From JAEULH01 sp963805915 (lineage in GTDB: Bacteria > Pseudomonadota > Alphaproteobacteria > Rhodospirillales > Defluviicoccaceae), in assembly GCA_963805915.1 (NCBI GenBank), contig CAWDWD010000009.1, positions 1 through 64,000 of the forward strand: a stretch of 64,000 bases of DNA, given 5' to 3'. The position numbers and the translations under genes are program-made. Position 1 is the first letter of the stretch. Every line of letters begins with the position of its first letter. The notes under the pieces were generated by a model. It made no database searches. It was not told where the DNA came from and saw only the letters and a list, made by a program, of their open reading frames with translations. Positions 40,010-48,891 of the stretch are shown one piece after another.

Positions 40010-40342
40010 CTAACGCTTCTTCTTGGCTTCTCGGAACGACGTAACAACTACTTCGTAGAGGCCGTCCGTGTCAGCCGATACTACTACGCAATAATCATCA
40101 TAATCAGATCTATACTTCGCGCGCCCATCGCCTTGTATTATGATGTCTGTCGGATTAACAAGAATGTCGTGGACAACCCACGTAGGCGGGCTGTGTCCGC
40201 CTGTGCCCTCGTTCTCCAAGAAGTGGGGCGAGTATTTTAACTTCACACCCTCACAAGAGGTATATATCTGGATACTGTCAAGAGGACGGGAGTTGTAGAA
40301 GTAAGCCATATCCGGGCCGGGGCTTTCTGATGACGGCTGCAC
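40010..40342 (-). CDS. Uncharacterised protein inside the tRNA-Glu element
   Basis: A 110-codon frame (or 99 from MAYFYNSRPLD at 40309) reads like a real protein: PLDSIQIYTSCEGVKLKYSPHF, PPTWVVHDILVNPTDIIIQGDG and DYDDYCVVVSADTDGLYEVVV. The pattern suggests a small beta-rich soluble protein. Codon use is less GC-biased than the chromosome genes. There is no signal peptide or membrane segment. No family is recognised; it could be cargo of the integrative element. Confidence 0.5.
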   Translation of the reverse strand: MQPSSESPGPDMAYFYNSRPLDSIQIYTSCEGVKLKYSPHFLENEGTGGHSPPTWVVHDILVNPTDIIIQGDGRAKYRSDYDDYCVVVSADTDGLYEVVVTSFREAKKKR

Positions 40343-40554
40343 TGAGATGCCGTCAGCAGTTTTAGCACCAGCGGAGGAGTTCTTCCAGCGCGGGGATCAA
40401 CGACCAGCGCATGGGCGTTCGTTTGGTACTTGTGGTGGTTTCGTCTCCTTCCGCCGCGTTTATTCTCTGTTGTGAGAGGTTCGTTTCCAAGAGGTAAGCG
40501 CCTTCGAATGCCGCCAAGGAGCTGAGCCACCCTGTTCGCCAGTTTGTCAAGACG

Positions 40555-40905
40555 GTGCAACTCGGCGGCGATTTGATAACGGTTATAGTGCACCGCGAAG
40601 GTCCGTGGAAAGGCAAGCGGCCGGAATGTGGGACGGCTCCCAGCGGCAAGTGGAGCCGGAACACGATCTTCTCAGACGCCGTAGCCTCTCACGGCGGTAA
40701 GTCCTGTGACCAGCTACAGAAACTGATCCTGGCCCACGAGGGCGAACTGGCAGCGCTGGACCTTCCAATCGAGGTCACCGAAGACATCGTGACCAAGGCC
40801 GGCCAGCGAGTGCACCTGAGCATTTATATCGGCCGCACCAACTCCTCCGACCGTGGAAGCTCGGGTACTCCGCACTGGAAGGACGGCATCGACGACGAAC
40901 GGTAG
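40555..40905 (+). CDS. Uncharacterised protein inside the tRNA-Glu element
   Basis: The frame from GTG 40555 has 116 codons. It is open back to 40498, so an earlier start (for example CTG 40522) is possible. The product reads LGGDLITVIVHREGPWKGKRPECG, CDQLQKLILAHEGELAALDLPIEVTEDIV and AGQRVHLSIYIGRTNSSDRG, ending in a charged tail. It is soluble with no known motif. It ends 73 bp before attR. The call rests on plausible protein character only. Confidence 0.4.
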   Translation: MQLGGDLITVIVHREGPWKGKRPECGTAPSGKWSRNTIFSDAVASHGGKSCDQLQKLILAHEGELAALDLPIEVTEDIVTKAGQRVHLSIYIGRTNSSDRGSSGTPHWKDGIDDER

Positions 40906-41100
40906 CCTTGTCCTCCGCGTATGTCCGTGCTATTCCTGGCAATCTCGGAAGCTGTTGAACTCATTGGCCAAGTTGGTCATCCCCTAGGGGACGCCACCGC
41001 GCCGGCGGTGGTTTCGCTACATCCTCGGAAAGCTGGTCTGAAACGCTGATCGTGAAGAAAGCGGTCGCCGTGCCGACAAGGCGCTGGCGGGGAGCCTACC

Positions 41101-42285
41101 GTGCGGATCGTAATCGTTCACAACGAGTACATCAACCGCGGCGGAGAAGACGTCGTCCTCGATAACGAGGCGGCCCTGCTCCGCGAAAACGGTCACGACG
41201 TCGTGGTCGCCAAGGTTTCGAACCGCGACATTCATGGAGTGCGGGCGCGGATCAAGACGGCGCTCTACACCGCGTCGTCGCCGTTCGGCGCCGAATGGAT
41301 GCGCAAGGTCCTCGCCGAGAATCGGCCGGACATCGTTCACGTGCACAATTTCTTCCCGCTGCTCAGCCCCGCGATTTATCGCGTGTGCGGCGAGAACGGG
41401 GTGCCGGTCGTTCAGACCCTGCACAACTACCGGACGATCTGCGCCAACGCGATGCTGATGCGCGACGCCAAGCCGTGCGAGCTGTGCGTCACCGGCAGCC
41501 CGTATCACGGCGTCATCCACCGCTGCTATCGCAACTCGGCGATCGCCTCGCTCCCGCTCGCGCACATGATCGCCAAGCACCGCGCGGCGGACACATGGCG
41601 GCGGGACGTGAACCGGATCATCACGCTGACCGCGTTCGCCCGCTCACGCTTTCTCGCCGCGGGCTTTCCCGAAGACAAGGTCGTGGTCAAGCCGAATTTC
41701 GTCGCCGATCCCGGCAAGCCGGTGCCCGATCGCCGGGCGATGAAGGATGTGCTGTTCGTCGGCCGGTTGACGATGGAGAAGGGGATCGAGAACCTGATGC
41801 GCGCCTGGGAGCGCCTGGAGGTGCCGCTGAGCGTCGCCGGCGACGGTCCGATGCGCGGTGTCGTTGACGCGTCCCGGTCGCCCTACGTCACGGCGCTCGG
41901 GTGGAAAACGTCGGCCGAGGTCGCGGCGCGGATGAGCGAGGCGCGGTTCCTGGTGATGCCGTCGGAGTGGTACGAGGGCTTCCCGATGACGCTGGTCGAG
42001 GCGTTTTCGCTCGGCCTTCCGGTGCTGGTGTCGCGGCTGGGCTCGATGGCCGAGGTCGTCGAGGACGGGGTCACCGGCATCCACGTCAATCCGGGCGACC
42101 CGGCCGACTGGGCGGCCAAGGTTCGCTGGGCCTACGATCATCCGGACGCGATGCAGGCAATGGGACAGCGCGCCCGCGTGCTTTACGAGGAGCGCTACAC
42201 CGCCGAGCGCAACTATCCCATGCTCATGGAGATCTACGCCGCCGCCGCCGGCGACCGCGTGGCGACCGCGCGCCGCCGCGGCTGA
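41101..42285 (+). CDS. GT4-family glycosyltransferase
   Basis: This 394-residue transferase would move a sugar from a nucleotide donor to a lipid or glycan at the cytoplasmic face. The N-terminal Rossmann domain starts MRIVIVHNEYINRGGEDVVLDNEAALLRENGHDV and includes PDIVHVHNFFPLLSPAIYRV. The C-terminal GT4 domain shows DVLFVGRLTMEKGIENLMRAW, VAGDGPMRGVV and the donor-binding SEWYEGFPMTLVEAFSLGLPVLV (E-x7-E). An internal Cys-containing loop (CELCVTGSPYHGVIHRCYRN) is common in this subgroup. The start is GTG 41101 with GGGGAG upstream. It is the first gene past attR. Acceptor unknown. Confidence 0.9.
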   Translation: MRIVIVHNEYINRGGEDVVLDNEAALLRENGHDVVVAKVSNRDIHGVRARIKTALYTASSPFGAEWMRKVLAENRPDIVHVHNFFPLLSPAIYRVCGENGVPVVQTLHNYRTICANAMLMRDAKPCELCVTGSPYHGVIHRCYRNSAIASLPLAHMIAKHRAADTWRRDVNRIITLTAFARSRFLAAGFPEDKVVVKPNFVADPGKPVPDRRAMKDVLFVGRLTMEKGIENLMRAWERLEVPLSVAGDGPMRGVVDASRSPYVTALGWKTSAEVAARMSEARFLVMPSEWYEGFPMTLVEAFSLGLPVLVSRLGSMAEVVEDGVTGIHVNPGDPADWAAKVRWAYDHPDAMQAMGQRARVLYEERYTAERNYPMLMEIYAAAAGDRVATARRRG

Positions 42286-42295
42286 GCAATCCGCG

Positions 42296-43639
42296 CTAAT
42301 CGCCGTCCGCGATGGCGAGATGACTCTCGCGCAGGCCGTTGCGATCGAGCAGCCGGTACAGAGTGACCCGCGATACGCCGAGCCGTTCGGCGGCGAGCGT
42401 CACGTTGTTCCTGGCCGCGCGGAGCGTCGCCGACAGCAGCCAGGCCTCCAGCTCCCGCTTCGCTGCGGCCAGCGTCGGATGGGGCGCGCCGGGCACGAAC
42501 GAGAGCGCGAGGCTCCCGCCGGGAGGCTCTTGCTCCGCCGCGCTGTCGGCCTCGGTCTCCGGCCGCCCCACGGCGGTCGCGTCGGCGGCGCCGGCGAGGT
42601 GCAGCGCGACTGTCCCCGCGCCGCGAAGCTCAACGCGGCCGCGCTCACGCTGGCGCCGCTCGATCCTGGCGAAACCAAGATCGCTCGGCTGTATCAACGG
42701 GCCGTCGCTGGTGACGGCGGCTCGGCGGACCCGGCCCATCAGTTCGCGGACGTTGCCGGGCCAAGGATGGGCGCGGAGGGCGCGGATCGCCTCGGCGGAA
42801 AATCGCACCGACCGGCCCGGCCCGACGGAGCGGAATTCGCGCAAGTAGTGCTCGCTGAGCAGTTCGATGTCGTCTTCGCGATCGCGAAGGGGAGGCAGGT
42901 GCAGGCGAAGCACGTGCAGGCGGTAGAACAGATCCTCGCGGAAGCGCCCGTCGCGGACCTCGCTCGCCAGGTCCTTGTTGGTCGCGGCGATGACCCGCAC
43001 GTCGACCTCGACCGGTCGGCACGCGCCCACCCGTTCGATGGTTTTCTCCTGCAGAAACCGCAGCAGGTGGGCCTGAAGCTCGAACGGGAAATCGCCGATC
43101 TCGTCGAGGAAGACTGTTCCGCCTTGCGCCGCCTCGATCCGCCCGACCTTGCGCTGATGCGCGCCGGTGAACGCGCCCTTCTCGTGGCCGAACAGCTCCG
43201 AGGAGACCAGGCTCGCCGGCAATCCGGCGCAGTTGACCGCGACGAACGGCCCTTTGGCGCAAAGTGACCGCCGATGCACGGCGGCGGCCGCCAGTTCCTT
43301 GCCCGTGCCCGTCTCGCCGGTGATGAGCACGGCGGCGTCGGTCGTCGCGTACTGCTGGATTTCCTTGTTGACCCGGCGCATGGCCGCGCTGTCGCCGAGG
43401 AGAAGCGGTCCGTCGGGTTCGGCCGTTTTCGCGCGGGACGCCGCGGACGCCGCGGACGCCAATGGCAGCGCCTCCAGTCGCCGGCTCAATTGGTTCGCGA
43501 GCAACGGGTTGCTGTGGGCAAGATCGACCAGCAGCCGCGCCATCGCCTCGGCGCTCAGGCCGATCAGGTCATGCTCGCTCGGAACGCTCGCTGGCGATAC
43601 GACAGCGGTGTGGCCGTGGCCTTCGTGATAGGAGTGCAC
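42296..43639 (-). CDS. Sigma-54-dependent transcriptional activator
   Basis: This 447-residue bacterial enhancer-binding protein remodels RNA polymerase-sigma-54. The N-terminal 80 residues are short and lack a receiver domain, so activation is not by simple phosphotransfer. The AAA+ core has Walker A GETGTGKE (near 106), the sigma-54-contacting GAFTGAHQRKVG (near 155), Walker B GGTVFLDEIGDF and the sensor/R-finger region FREDLFYRLHVLRLHLPPLRDR. A linker of about 110 residues leads to a Fis-type HTH (NNVTLAAERLGVSRVTLYRLLDRNGL). It converges with the GT4 gene (10-bp gap) and is divergent from the ICMT-like gene. Targets are unknown. Confidence 0.93.
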   Translation of the reverse strand: MHSYHEGHGHTAVVSPASVPSEHDLIGLSAEAMARLLVDLAHSNPLLANQLSRRLEALPLASAASAASRAKTAEPDGPLLLGDSAAMRRVNKEIQQYATTDAAVLITGETGTGKELAAAAVHRRSLCAKGPFVAVNCAGLPASLVSSELFGHEKGAFTGAHQRKVGRIEAAQGGTVFLDEIGDFPFELQAHLLRFLQEKTIERVGACRPVEVDVRVIAATNKDLASEVRDGRFREDLFYRLHVLRLHLPPLRDREDDIELLSEHYLREFRSVGPGRSVRFSAEAIRALRAHPWPGNVRELMGRVRRAAVTSDGPLIQPSDLGFARIERRQRERGRVELRGAGTVALHLAGAADATAVGRPETEADSAAEQEPPGGSLALSFVPGAPHPTLAAAKRELEAWLLSATLRAARNNVTLAAERLGVSRVTLYRLLDRNGLRESHLAIADGD

Positions 43640-43878
43640 GGAACCTGCTCAGGTTGTGGCAATGACAACATATACTACCATGTCGATAGCGGCGCCATAA
43701 CCCCCAATTGGATAAGCAGATGCGGTCACAGGTGATGGCGGCGATGGCGGCTCCGGCGGCTCGGCGGAAACGTTGGCGCAGAGTGCGCTGGGCGAGTGTC
43801 GTCGGGGCGTTCAAGCCCACTTGTGGAGGGGACCGCCCTGTTTCACAATACACCATCTTGGGGCATGGAGGGGCACCC

Positions 43879-44484
43879 GTGGACGCCGATGCGTTCTCGC
43901 GCTGGTTTCTGGCTGCGTTTTTCGTCACGGTCGGCGTGTTCTATACGGTGTCGATTGTCACCAAGGGCCGGCGGAGCGGTGTATCGCCGGTTCAATTCGG
44001 CCGGCGCGGTTCGCGTCACTGGCTCATCCACTCGACATTCCGGGTGTTCCGCGCGGCGATCCTGCTGGTGTGCTTGGCGCGGCTCGCCTATCCGCGGCTC
44101 GATACCTATCTCGTGCCCATCGAGCCGCTGTGGTCGCCGGCCGTCATGATTCCCGGCAACCTGATGATGCTCGCCAGCTTCGTCGGATTGGTGTGGATGC
44201 ACAACCTCATGGGCGAGCACTGGCGGTCGGGCATTCCTGAAAGTGACGTCCGGCCGCTTATCACCACCGGGCCGTTCGCGCGCTCACGCAATCCGATGTT
44301 CCTGTTGATTCAGGCGGCGCAGGTCGGATTTTTCCTGTCGTTGCCGTCGGCCTTTTCACTCGTCTGCCTGATCGTCGGAGTAGCCGCCGTGCGCGGGCAG
44401 GCGCGCCTCGAGGAAGCCTATCTCGAGGCGCGTCATGGTGACGAGTACGCCTACTACAAGAGCCGCACGCCGCGTTGGCTGTAG
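43879..44484 (+). CDS. Isoprenylcysteine-methyltransferase-like membrane protein
   Basis: The start is GTG 43879 (VDADAFSRWFLAAFFVTVGVFY), with GGAGGGG a few bases before it; a longer frame from 43708 is unlikely. The 201 residues have four to five membrane segments and the ICMT/PEMT landmarks LITTGPFARSRNPMFLLIQAAQVGFFL and the C-terminal RLEEAYLEARHGDEYAYYKSRTPRWL, which bind SAM. Bacterial members methylate lipids or unknown small substrates. It is divergent from the sigma-54 activator, which might control it. Confidence 0.85.
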   Translation: MDADAFSRWFLAAFFVTVGVFYTVSIVTKGRRSGVSPVQFGRRGSRHWLIHSTFRVFRAAILLVCLARLAYPRLDTYLVPIEPLWSPAVMIPGNLMMLASFVGLVWMHNLMGEHWRSGIPESDVRPLITTGPFARSRNPMFLLIQAAQVGFFLSLPSAFSLVCLIVGVAAVRGQARLEEAYLEARHGDEYAYYKSRTPRWL

Positions 44485-44608
44485 CGTAGCCGAGACGGGA
44501 GCGCCGGATGCGTCGGAGATGCGTCGGCGTCCTTCGTTGACAGAACTTCGGCCGCGCCATTAAATGGCCAAACGATAAATGGCCGGACGACATATGGCCG
44601 CCATCTCG

Positions 44609-44683
44609 GGGCGCGTAGCTCAGCGGGAGAGCACTGCCTTCACACGGCAGGGGTCGCTGGTTCAATCCCAGCCGCGCCCACCA
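44609..44683 (+). tRNA. tRNA-Val (anticodon CAC)
   Basis: A full cloverleaf folds: acceptor GGGCGCG/CGCGCCC, D-arm GCTCAGCGGGAGAGC, anticodon stem CTGCC/GGCAG with loop TTCACAC, and T-arm CTGGTTCAATCCCAG. Loop positions give anticodon CAC for valine (GUG). The CCA end is encoded. Confidence 0.95.
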
Positions 44684-45043
44684 AATATCAAAGACTTACG
44701 GGAAGTACGGCAAAATAAATTGTAGATCAGGGTAACGCCAGGGGTAACAAATCCGGGCCGGCTGCGCCGGGCAGCCGGCGGCGGGTCGCCCACCGTTAGC
44801 TCGGACGTGCCGCTCGGAGCGGGCCTTAGTCGCGTTGATGCCGGCGAGGTTGCGGTAGGCCCGGTTCGCATTTGGAAACGGCAGTCATCGTGGCCTGTAA
44901 TGAACCGCCGCACTTAGCCAGGAGCCGCCTTCGACCATCTTCGGCTCATCGGCATCTGCGTCGGTCCGCGGTCATCGAAAGCGGACGCTGGTTGTGTCCC
45001 TTCACGAAGGATGAGCGGAACCGAGGGGCACGTCGAGATTGCT
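44684..45043. other. 360-bp gap after tRNA-Val
   Basis: The first 80 bp after the tRNA are AT-richer than the surroundings and contain GGGTAACGCCAGGGGTAAC, a short direct repeat of the kind often seen beside tRNA integration sites. I found no second copy of the tRNA 3' end within the window, so no element is called. No supported protein gene is seen. Confidence 0.4.
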
Positions 45044-45898
45044 TCAACAGTACTGTTTGAAACCCTCCGAGACGATCAACCGGTGCATCAGGGGTTTTGC
45101 TCGCACCCGGTTCATCAAGTCCCAGTACATGGCTCGTGCAACTGGCTCGGTGACTTCGGCCGGAACGTCGTAGGCATACCACCGGAAGGACCCCGTCTCC
45201 TTCTCAGTCAGATGCCACGACCGCTTAAACTCCGACTGGAGATAATCAAATATCGCCCAGCGGATGTTGTTCAGGAATTCCGCGATCTGGCTGGAATGAT
45301 AGTTGAATAAATCGTCATGGAACCACTCGAAGAAGTTCTCGACGGCAAGATAGGTCTCTTGCTCGCTCACCGAATGGCCAGCTTCGTCCAATAGCTTGCG
45401 AAGGTGTCTGACGTTGGTTTCTAGACGCGCCAGATTATGCTTTGCAATGTCGCCGCACATCTTGATGTATCGGCAGCGTCCGACGCGCAAGTTTGCGACG
45501 ACACCGATCGCAGGCAGGTTGACGCCAAGCGCGACGAAATCGCCTTCGAGCCAGTTGGCGAAGGCTTCGATGCGCGCGCTGAGGCCGGTGGCGTCCGCGC
45601 CCAGCTTTGGGTCGGCGCAAACCTGCCTGAGGTGGAAGATGAAGGTGAGATCGGACGGCCGAGCATCCGACGGCGCGGTCTTGAGACCGAGCGGCGGGGG
45701 ACCTTTGAATGCGCGGACTTGAGACAGAAAGTCGCCGAGCAAGATGATGAAAAGCCGCTGATGCCGTTGCGTCTCGAACCTCAGGTCCGTCGGCGCGGTG
45801 CGATCGTTCTTCACGAACATCGCCCAATTCACCATGTCATCGATCATGTCCCATGCGCAATTGAGGATGATCGACTTGCGCTCGGTTTTATTCATCAC
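45044..45898 (-). CDS. Uncharacterised 284-residue accessory protein
   Basis: A clean frame from ATG 45898 (MMNKTERKSIILNCAWDMIDDMVNWAMFVKND) encodes a soluble, mostly helical protein. It has many Trp, Tyr and Phe, especially in the C-terminal half (ENFFEWFHDDLFNYHSSQIAEFLNNIRWAIFDYL and GSFRWYAYDVPAEVTEPV). Codon use is less GC-biased than the housekeeping genes, which suggests acquisition. It sits between tRNA-Val and a gene-free stretch, a typical site for single-gene cargo. I recognise no family. Confidence 0.65.
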   Translation of the reverse strand: MMNKTERKSIILNCAWDMIDDMVNWAMFVKNDRTAPTDLRFETQRHQRLFIILLGDFLSQVRAFKGPPPLGLKTAPSDARPSDLTFIFHLRQVCADPKLGADATGLSARIEAFANWLEGDFVALGVNLPAIGVVANLRVGRCRYIKMCGDIAKHNLARLETNVRHLRKLLDEAGHSVSEQETYLAVENFFEWFHDDLFNYHSSQIAEFLNNIRWAIFDYLQSEFKRSWHLTEKETGSFRWYAYDVPAEVTEPVARAMYWDLMNRVRAKPLMHRLIVSEGFKQYC

Positions 45899-46394
45899 CG
45901 ATCCAGCGTATTATTTCGCTTGCGCGTAGAATGTGCTAAGCGCAGCGAATTCCTTCTTGCCGGCACGACGAGCGGTTGATCGCGGTGATGGTTCGCTTGT
46001 CTCAACGCCACCCTACGGCCTCCCATATCGACGTCTTACAATTTATAGCGGACTTCGCTGGCCAAGTTTGGTCATTGCTCATCATGGGATAAAGCTTCCG
46101 ATCGCTGACGCCAGCAACGGGTCAGAAGCGGCGGTCGCTGATCGCCGTCAGAAATCTCCGAAATGACCCCGACAGCGAACGTCTCGCTCCGATGCCCTAA
46201 AAGCTGCTTGGCGAGTTGCAGTCGAACCGCAACTTGTGGTTCCGGCTAACTTCTGTCCTCACACGAACAGGAAGCCGTCTGCGCGCTCGTCGCTGTCATA
46301 GATCGAGCGCGCCTGCGCGGCAATCGTGATTACGTGCCCAGGCCCTTGCTGGTCGCGAAGCGGACGGTCGGCCGCGCCGATGCAGCGGCAATAG
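45899..46394. other. 496-bp gene-free region
   Basis: No frame here has protein-like character on either strand and no RNA gene is recognised. It separates the accessory gene next to tRNA-Val from the end of the FecR-domain gene. Confidence 0.4.
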
Positions 46395-48737
46395 CTAAAC
46401 GGCGGCGAGCGTTTCGAGCGCGCCGGGGGCGGGGAGGTCGACGAGTTGATAGCCGTCGCCGAAGTCGCGGTTGAGGCGGACGTTGTCCACGAGGAGGCGG
46501 GAATTGTCGTCGTCGGCGGAGTATCCGCCCAAGCGGTCGTTGATGACGGCGAAGCCAAGCGTCAGCTCGCCGGACTCGGCGGCCGTGTAGACCGATGTTT
46601 GCCAACCGCTGGCGCCGGCCGCGCCGGTCTGGCGGACGTCGGACAGCTTGAAGAGCTGCGAGCCTCCATCGTCGGCAACGCTAAAGATCGCGTAGTCGTT
46701 GTCCGGGAGCTGGTCGCCGGCGTCGAACATCCAGTCAAACGAGATGTGATCGCCGGCCGCGACCGATAGCGACAATCGGGTGGCGGCGCCGGTGTTGCTG
46801 GCGCTGCCGTCGACATCCATGGGGAGCGCGGAAACGCTGCCCGAGTTCGGATGGAGGTTCAAGAACGCCTCCAGCGCCGGTCTGCTGGCGCCGTAGGCAC
46901 GGAGCACCGCCATCGACTCCCCGTCGGTGGGGGTGTAGAGGCCGCGCGCGCCGTCCGGCTCGTGAAACGCATTAGCGGTGCTTACCTGACCGATCCTATC
47001 ATTCAAGCCAAAGCCGGCCTCGAAGCTTGCGAGAACCTGCTCGCCGCCGGTGGGCGAGGCGGGCGCGAAAAGTTCGAACCGGCCACCGAAGGGGCCATCG
47101 CGCCCCGCCGCCAACTCGTAGGTATCGCCGCCGCCGCCAGCAGCCTCGCCGGCGCGCCAGCCGTCGATGTACAAATGCGACAGGCCGTGGATCGTGTCGT
47201 CGTTGATGATCACAAAACCTATGGTGACAGGCCCGGAATGGCCGGCGGTGTAGCGGATCGACTGCCAAGGCGTGGCTCCGAGGCTGCCGGTGGCGGCGAC
47301 GCTGGAGATGACGAACGCTTCGCCGTGGCCGCCGTCGGCGACGGTGAACGCCGCGAAATCGTTCTTCGGCAACGTGTCCACGGCATCGAACAGGACACCG
47401 AAGCTCAGCGTCTGTCCCGCTTGCAGGTTGAATTGCGTCCGGATCGCCGATCCGTCGAAAACGTGTGCTCCTTCGACGAGCGTATTCAGCGCGGAGTCGG
47501 GCAAGCCGAGAAACTGCTCCAGCTCACTTCGCATGGCGTGCCTCGGCTCGAGAGCCGCCATGGTTATACCTTCCAGCGGCGTGATAAGTTCAAGCGGATG
47601 CTGAGGATCCGCCGGCAATTCACGCGCGCCACTCGATGTGCCGGCCGCGCCAAGGAAAGCCCAGGAATGGCCGCTCGGTTCCCACCCGGTCAGGCTGGGC
47701 GGCGGCGGCTCGGATGGCGAAGCCGGCGGCGCCAAGTGGGGAGGGGCGACATAGAGAAAAAGGGCGTCGGGAGCATGGCCGCTTGCGGCGAACGCGGCCT
47801 CGTGAGGTGACGGCGGCGCGGGCGCGATAGACGCCTGCGGCATTGGCGACGCGAGCATGTCGGTCATGGCTGGATGATCGGCCAGACCTTGCGAAAACGG
47901 CTGTGGGAAGATGAACGAAACGTCGCCGGGAGACGCGGTTCCCGCGCCGGTCTCGAACGAGATATCGCCATCGACCGCGTCCGCCGGCGCCGCCTCGGCG
48001 AAACCGGGGTTCACGGGAGCGGAGAGCGCCTTTTCCGCAAAATCGCCCCAATCGGGCGCGCCGACGAGCCGAGGCGCGCCAATCCAGGTGTCGACTGCGA
48101 CCGCCCAATGCAGGTGATCAAGGATGAAGTCGCCGCTGTCATTGACGATCGTTACGCCGCCGTCGGCGCTCGCGCCATTGCTGAGCAGGATGGCCTCGAG
48201 GCCGGTCGGACGGGCGTAGGATAGAGCGACCGCGGCGTCGTCGATGTGCAGCGTCGCCGCGGCCGTTTCGACCGCAAATGACGAATGCGTATCGCCGAGG
48301 TCGCCGCCGGCGGCGGTCGCGTCGACGACGAGCGACCCCAAGCGAACCACGATCCGGCCGTGCATTCCGCCAAGCCCCTGATCGGCGTGAATTTCGGCCT
48401 GCGCGATCCCGTCAATCGTCACCGTCGCGCCGTCTTCGAAAACGATAAGCGCGCGCGTATCGGCGCCGGCAATGAGAACATCGCCCTCGCCGACGGCGTC
48501 GCCGGCGGCAAGCTCTACGCCGATGTCGGACGTGCCGATCGCGATCAGCCTGCCGTCAAGCGAGCCGACGTGAGCGATCGCGCTCGACCATGTCGGCGAT
48601 ACGCTCGGCGAGGTCAGGGCCGGCGGGGGTATCGGCTGCGAGGTGGACTGCGCGGAGCCGGGGTGAAAACCGGTTGAGGGATCGGCCGATAAGTCCGGAG
48701 AGGCGGTCAGCTGCTCGATATGCATCGGCACCATCAA
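46395..48737 (-). CDS. FecR-domain protein with a duplicated beta-rich module
   Basis: This acidic 780-residue protein may be cell-surface or exported. Residues 50-200 resemble FecR-type domains (HVGSLDGRLIAIG, AGDAVGEGDVLIAGADTRALIVFEDGATVTIDG). Residues 270-380 are a Pro/Ala/Ser-rich linker. Two copies of a module follow at about 384-528 and 601-755. Compare TPLEGITMAAL with TPTDGESMAVL, LFDAVDTLPKNDFAAFTVADGG with MFDAGDQLPDNDYAIFSVADDG, and YTAGHSGPVTIGFVIIND with YTAAESGELTLGFAVIND. No N-terminal signal peptide is seen. A TolC-like gene lies 1.6 kb downstream on the same strand, so type I secretion is possible but no ABC exporter is present here. Confidence 0.75.
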   Translation of the reverse strand: MMVPMHIEQLTASPDLSADPSTGFHPGSAQSTSQPIPPPALTSPSVSPTWSSAIAHVGSLDGRLIAIGTSDIGVELAAGDAVGEGDVLIAGADTRALIVFEDGATVTIDGIAQAEIHADQGLGGMHGRIVVRLGSLVVDATAAGGDLGDTHSSFAVETAAATLHIDDAAVALSYARPTGLEAILLSNGASADGGVTIVNDSGDFILDHLHWAVAVDTWIGAPRLVGAPDWGDFAEKALSAPVNPGFAEAAPADAVDGDISFETGAGTASPGDVSFIFPQPFSQGLADHPAMTDMLASPMPQASIAPAPPSPHEAAFAASGHAPDALFLYVAPPHLAPPASPSEPPPPSLTGWEPSGHSWAFLGAAGTSSGARELPADPQHPLELITPLEGITMAALEPRHAMRSELEQFLGLPDSALNTLVEGAHVFDGSAIRTQFNLQAGQTLSFGVLFDAVDTLPKNDFAAFTVADGGHGEAFVISSVAATGSLGATPWQSIRYTAGHSGPVTIGFVIINDDTIHGLSHLYIDGWRAGEAAGGGGDTYELAAGRDGPFGGRFELFAPASPTGGEQVLASFEAGFGLNDRIGQVSTANAFHEPDGARGLYTPTDGESMAVLRAYGASRPALEAFLNLHPNSGSVSALPMDVDGSASNTGAATRLSLSVAAGDHISFDWMFDAGDQLPDNDYAIFSVADDGGSQLFKLSDVRQTGAAGASGWQTSVYTAAESGELTLGFAVINDRLGGYSADDDNSRLLVDNVRLNRDFGDGYQLVDLPAPGALETLAAV

Positions 48738-48891
48738 TCCTGCGGGAAGCGCAACAACCTCCGCGAGAGTAGCACATTAACGATTGATTAAAAAGGGTGG
48801 CGGCAGGATCGGAAAAACAACCTTATCGCGACCGGAATGAAAAACCCCGCATCACGGCCCGCGCCCCGCCGTCCCCTCGCGATGTTGACGC

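Larger units (their letters stand above)
39530..40996 (+). mobile_element. 1.45-kb integrative element remnant in tRNA-Glu
   Basis: The direct repeat ATCCCCTAGGGGACGCCA occurs at 39530-39547, as the 3' end of tRNA-Glu, and at 40979-40996, where no tRNA precedes it. The first gene inside is the end of a tyrosine recombinase next to the tRNA, the normal position for a tRNA-targeting integrase. The repeat pair therefore marks attL and attR. The inside holds only the collapsed integrase and two unknown ORFs, and its base composition is less GC-rich than the flanks. Confidence 0.8.

Noticed and set aside
40243..40664. Two minus-strand frames between the cargo ORFs of the tRNA-Glu element
   Set aside because: They overlap each other and the better plus-strand frame at 40555-40905, and neither has sustained protein-like composition.
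44662..44913. Minus-strand 83-codon frame overlapping the tRNA-Val 3' end
   Set aside because: It overlaps the tRNA, has no ribosome-binding site and no family resemblance.
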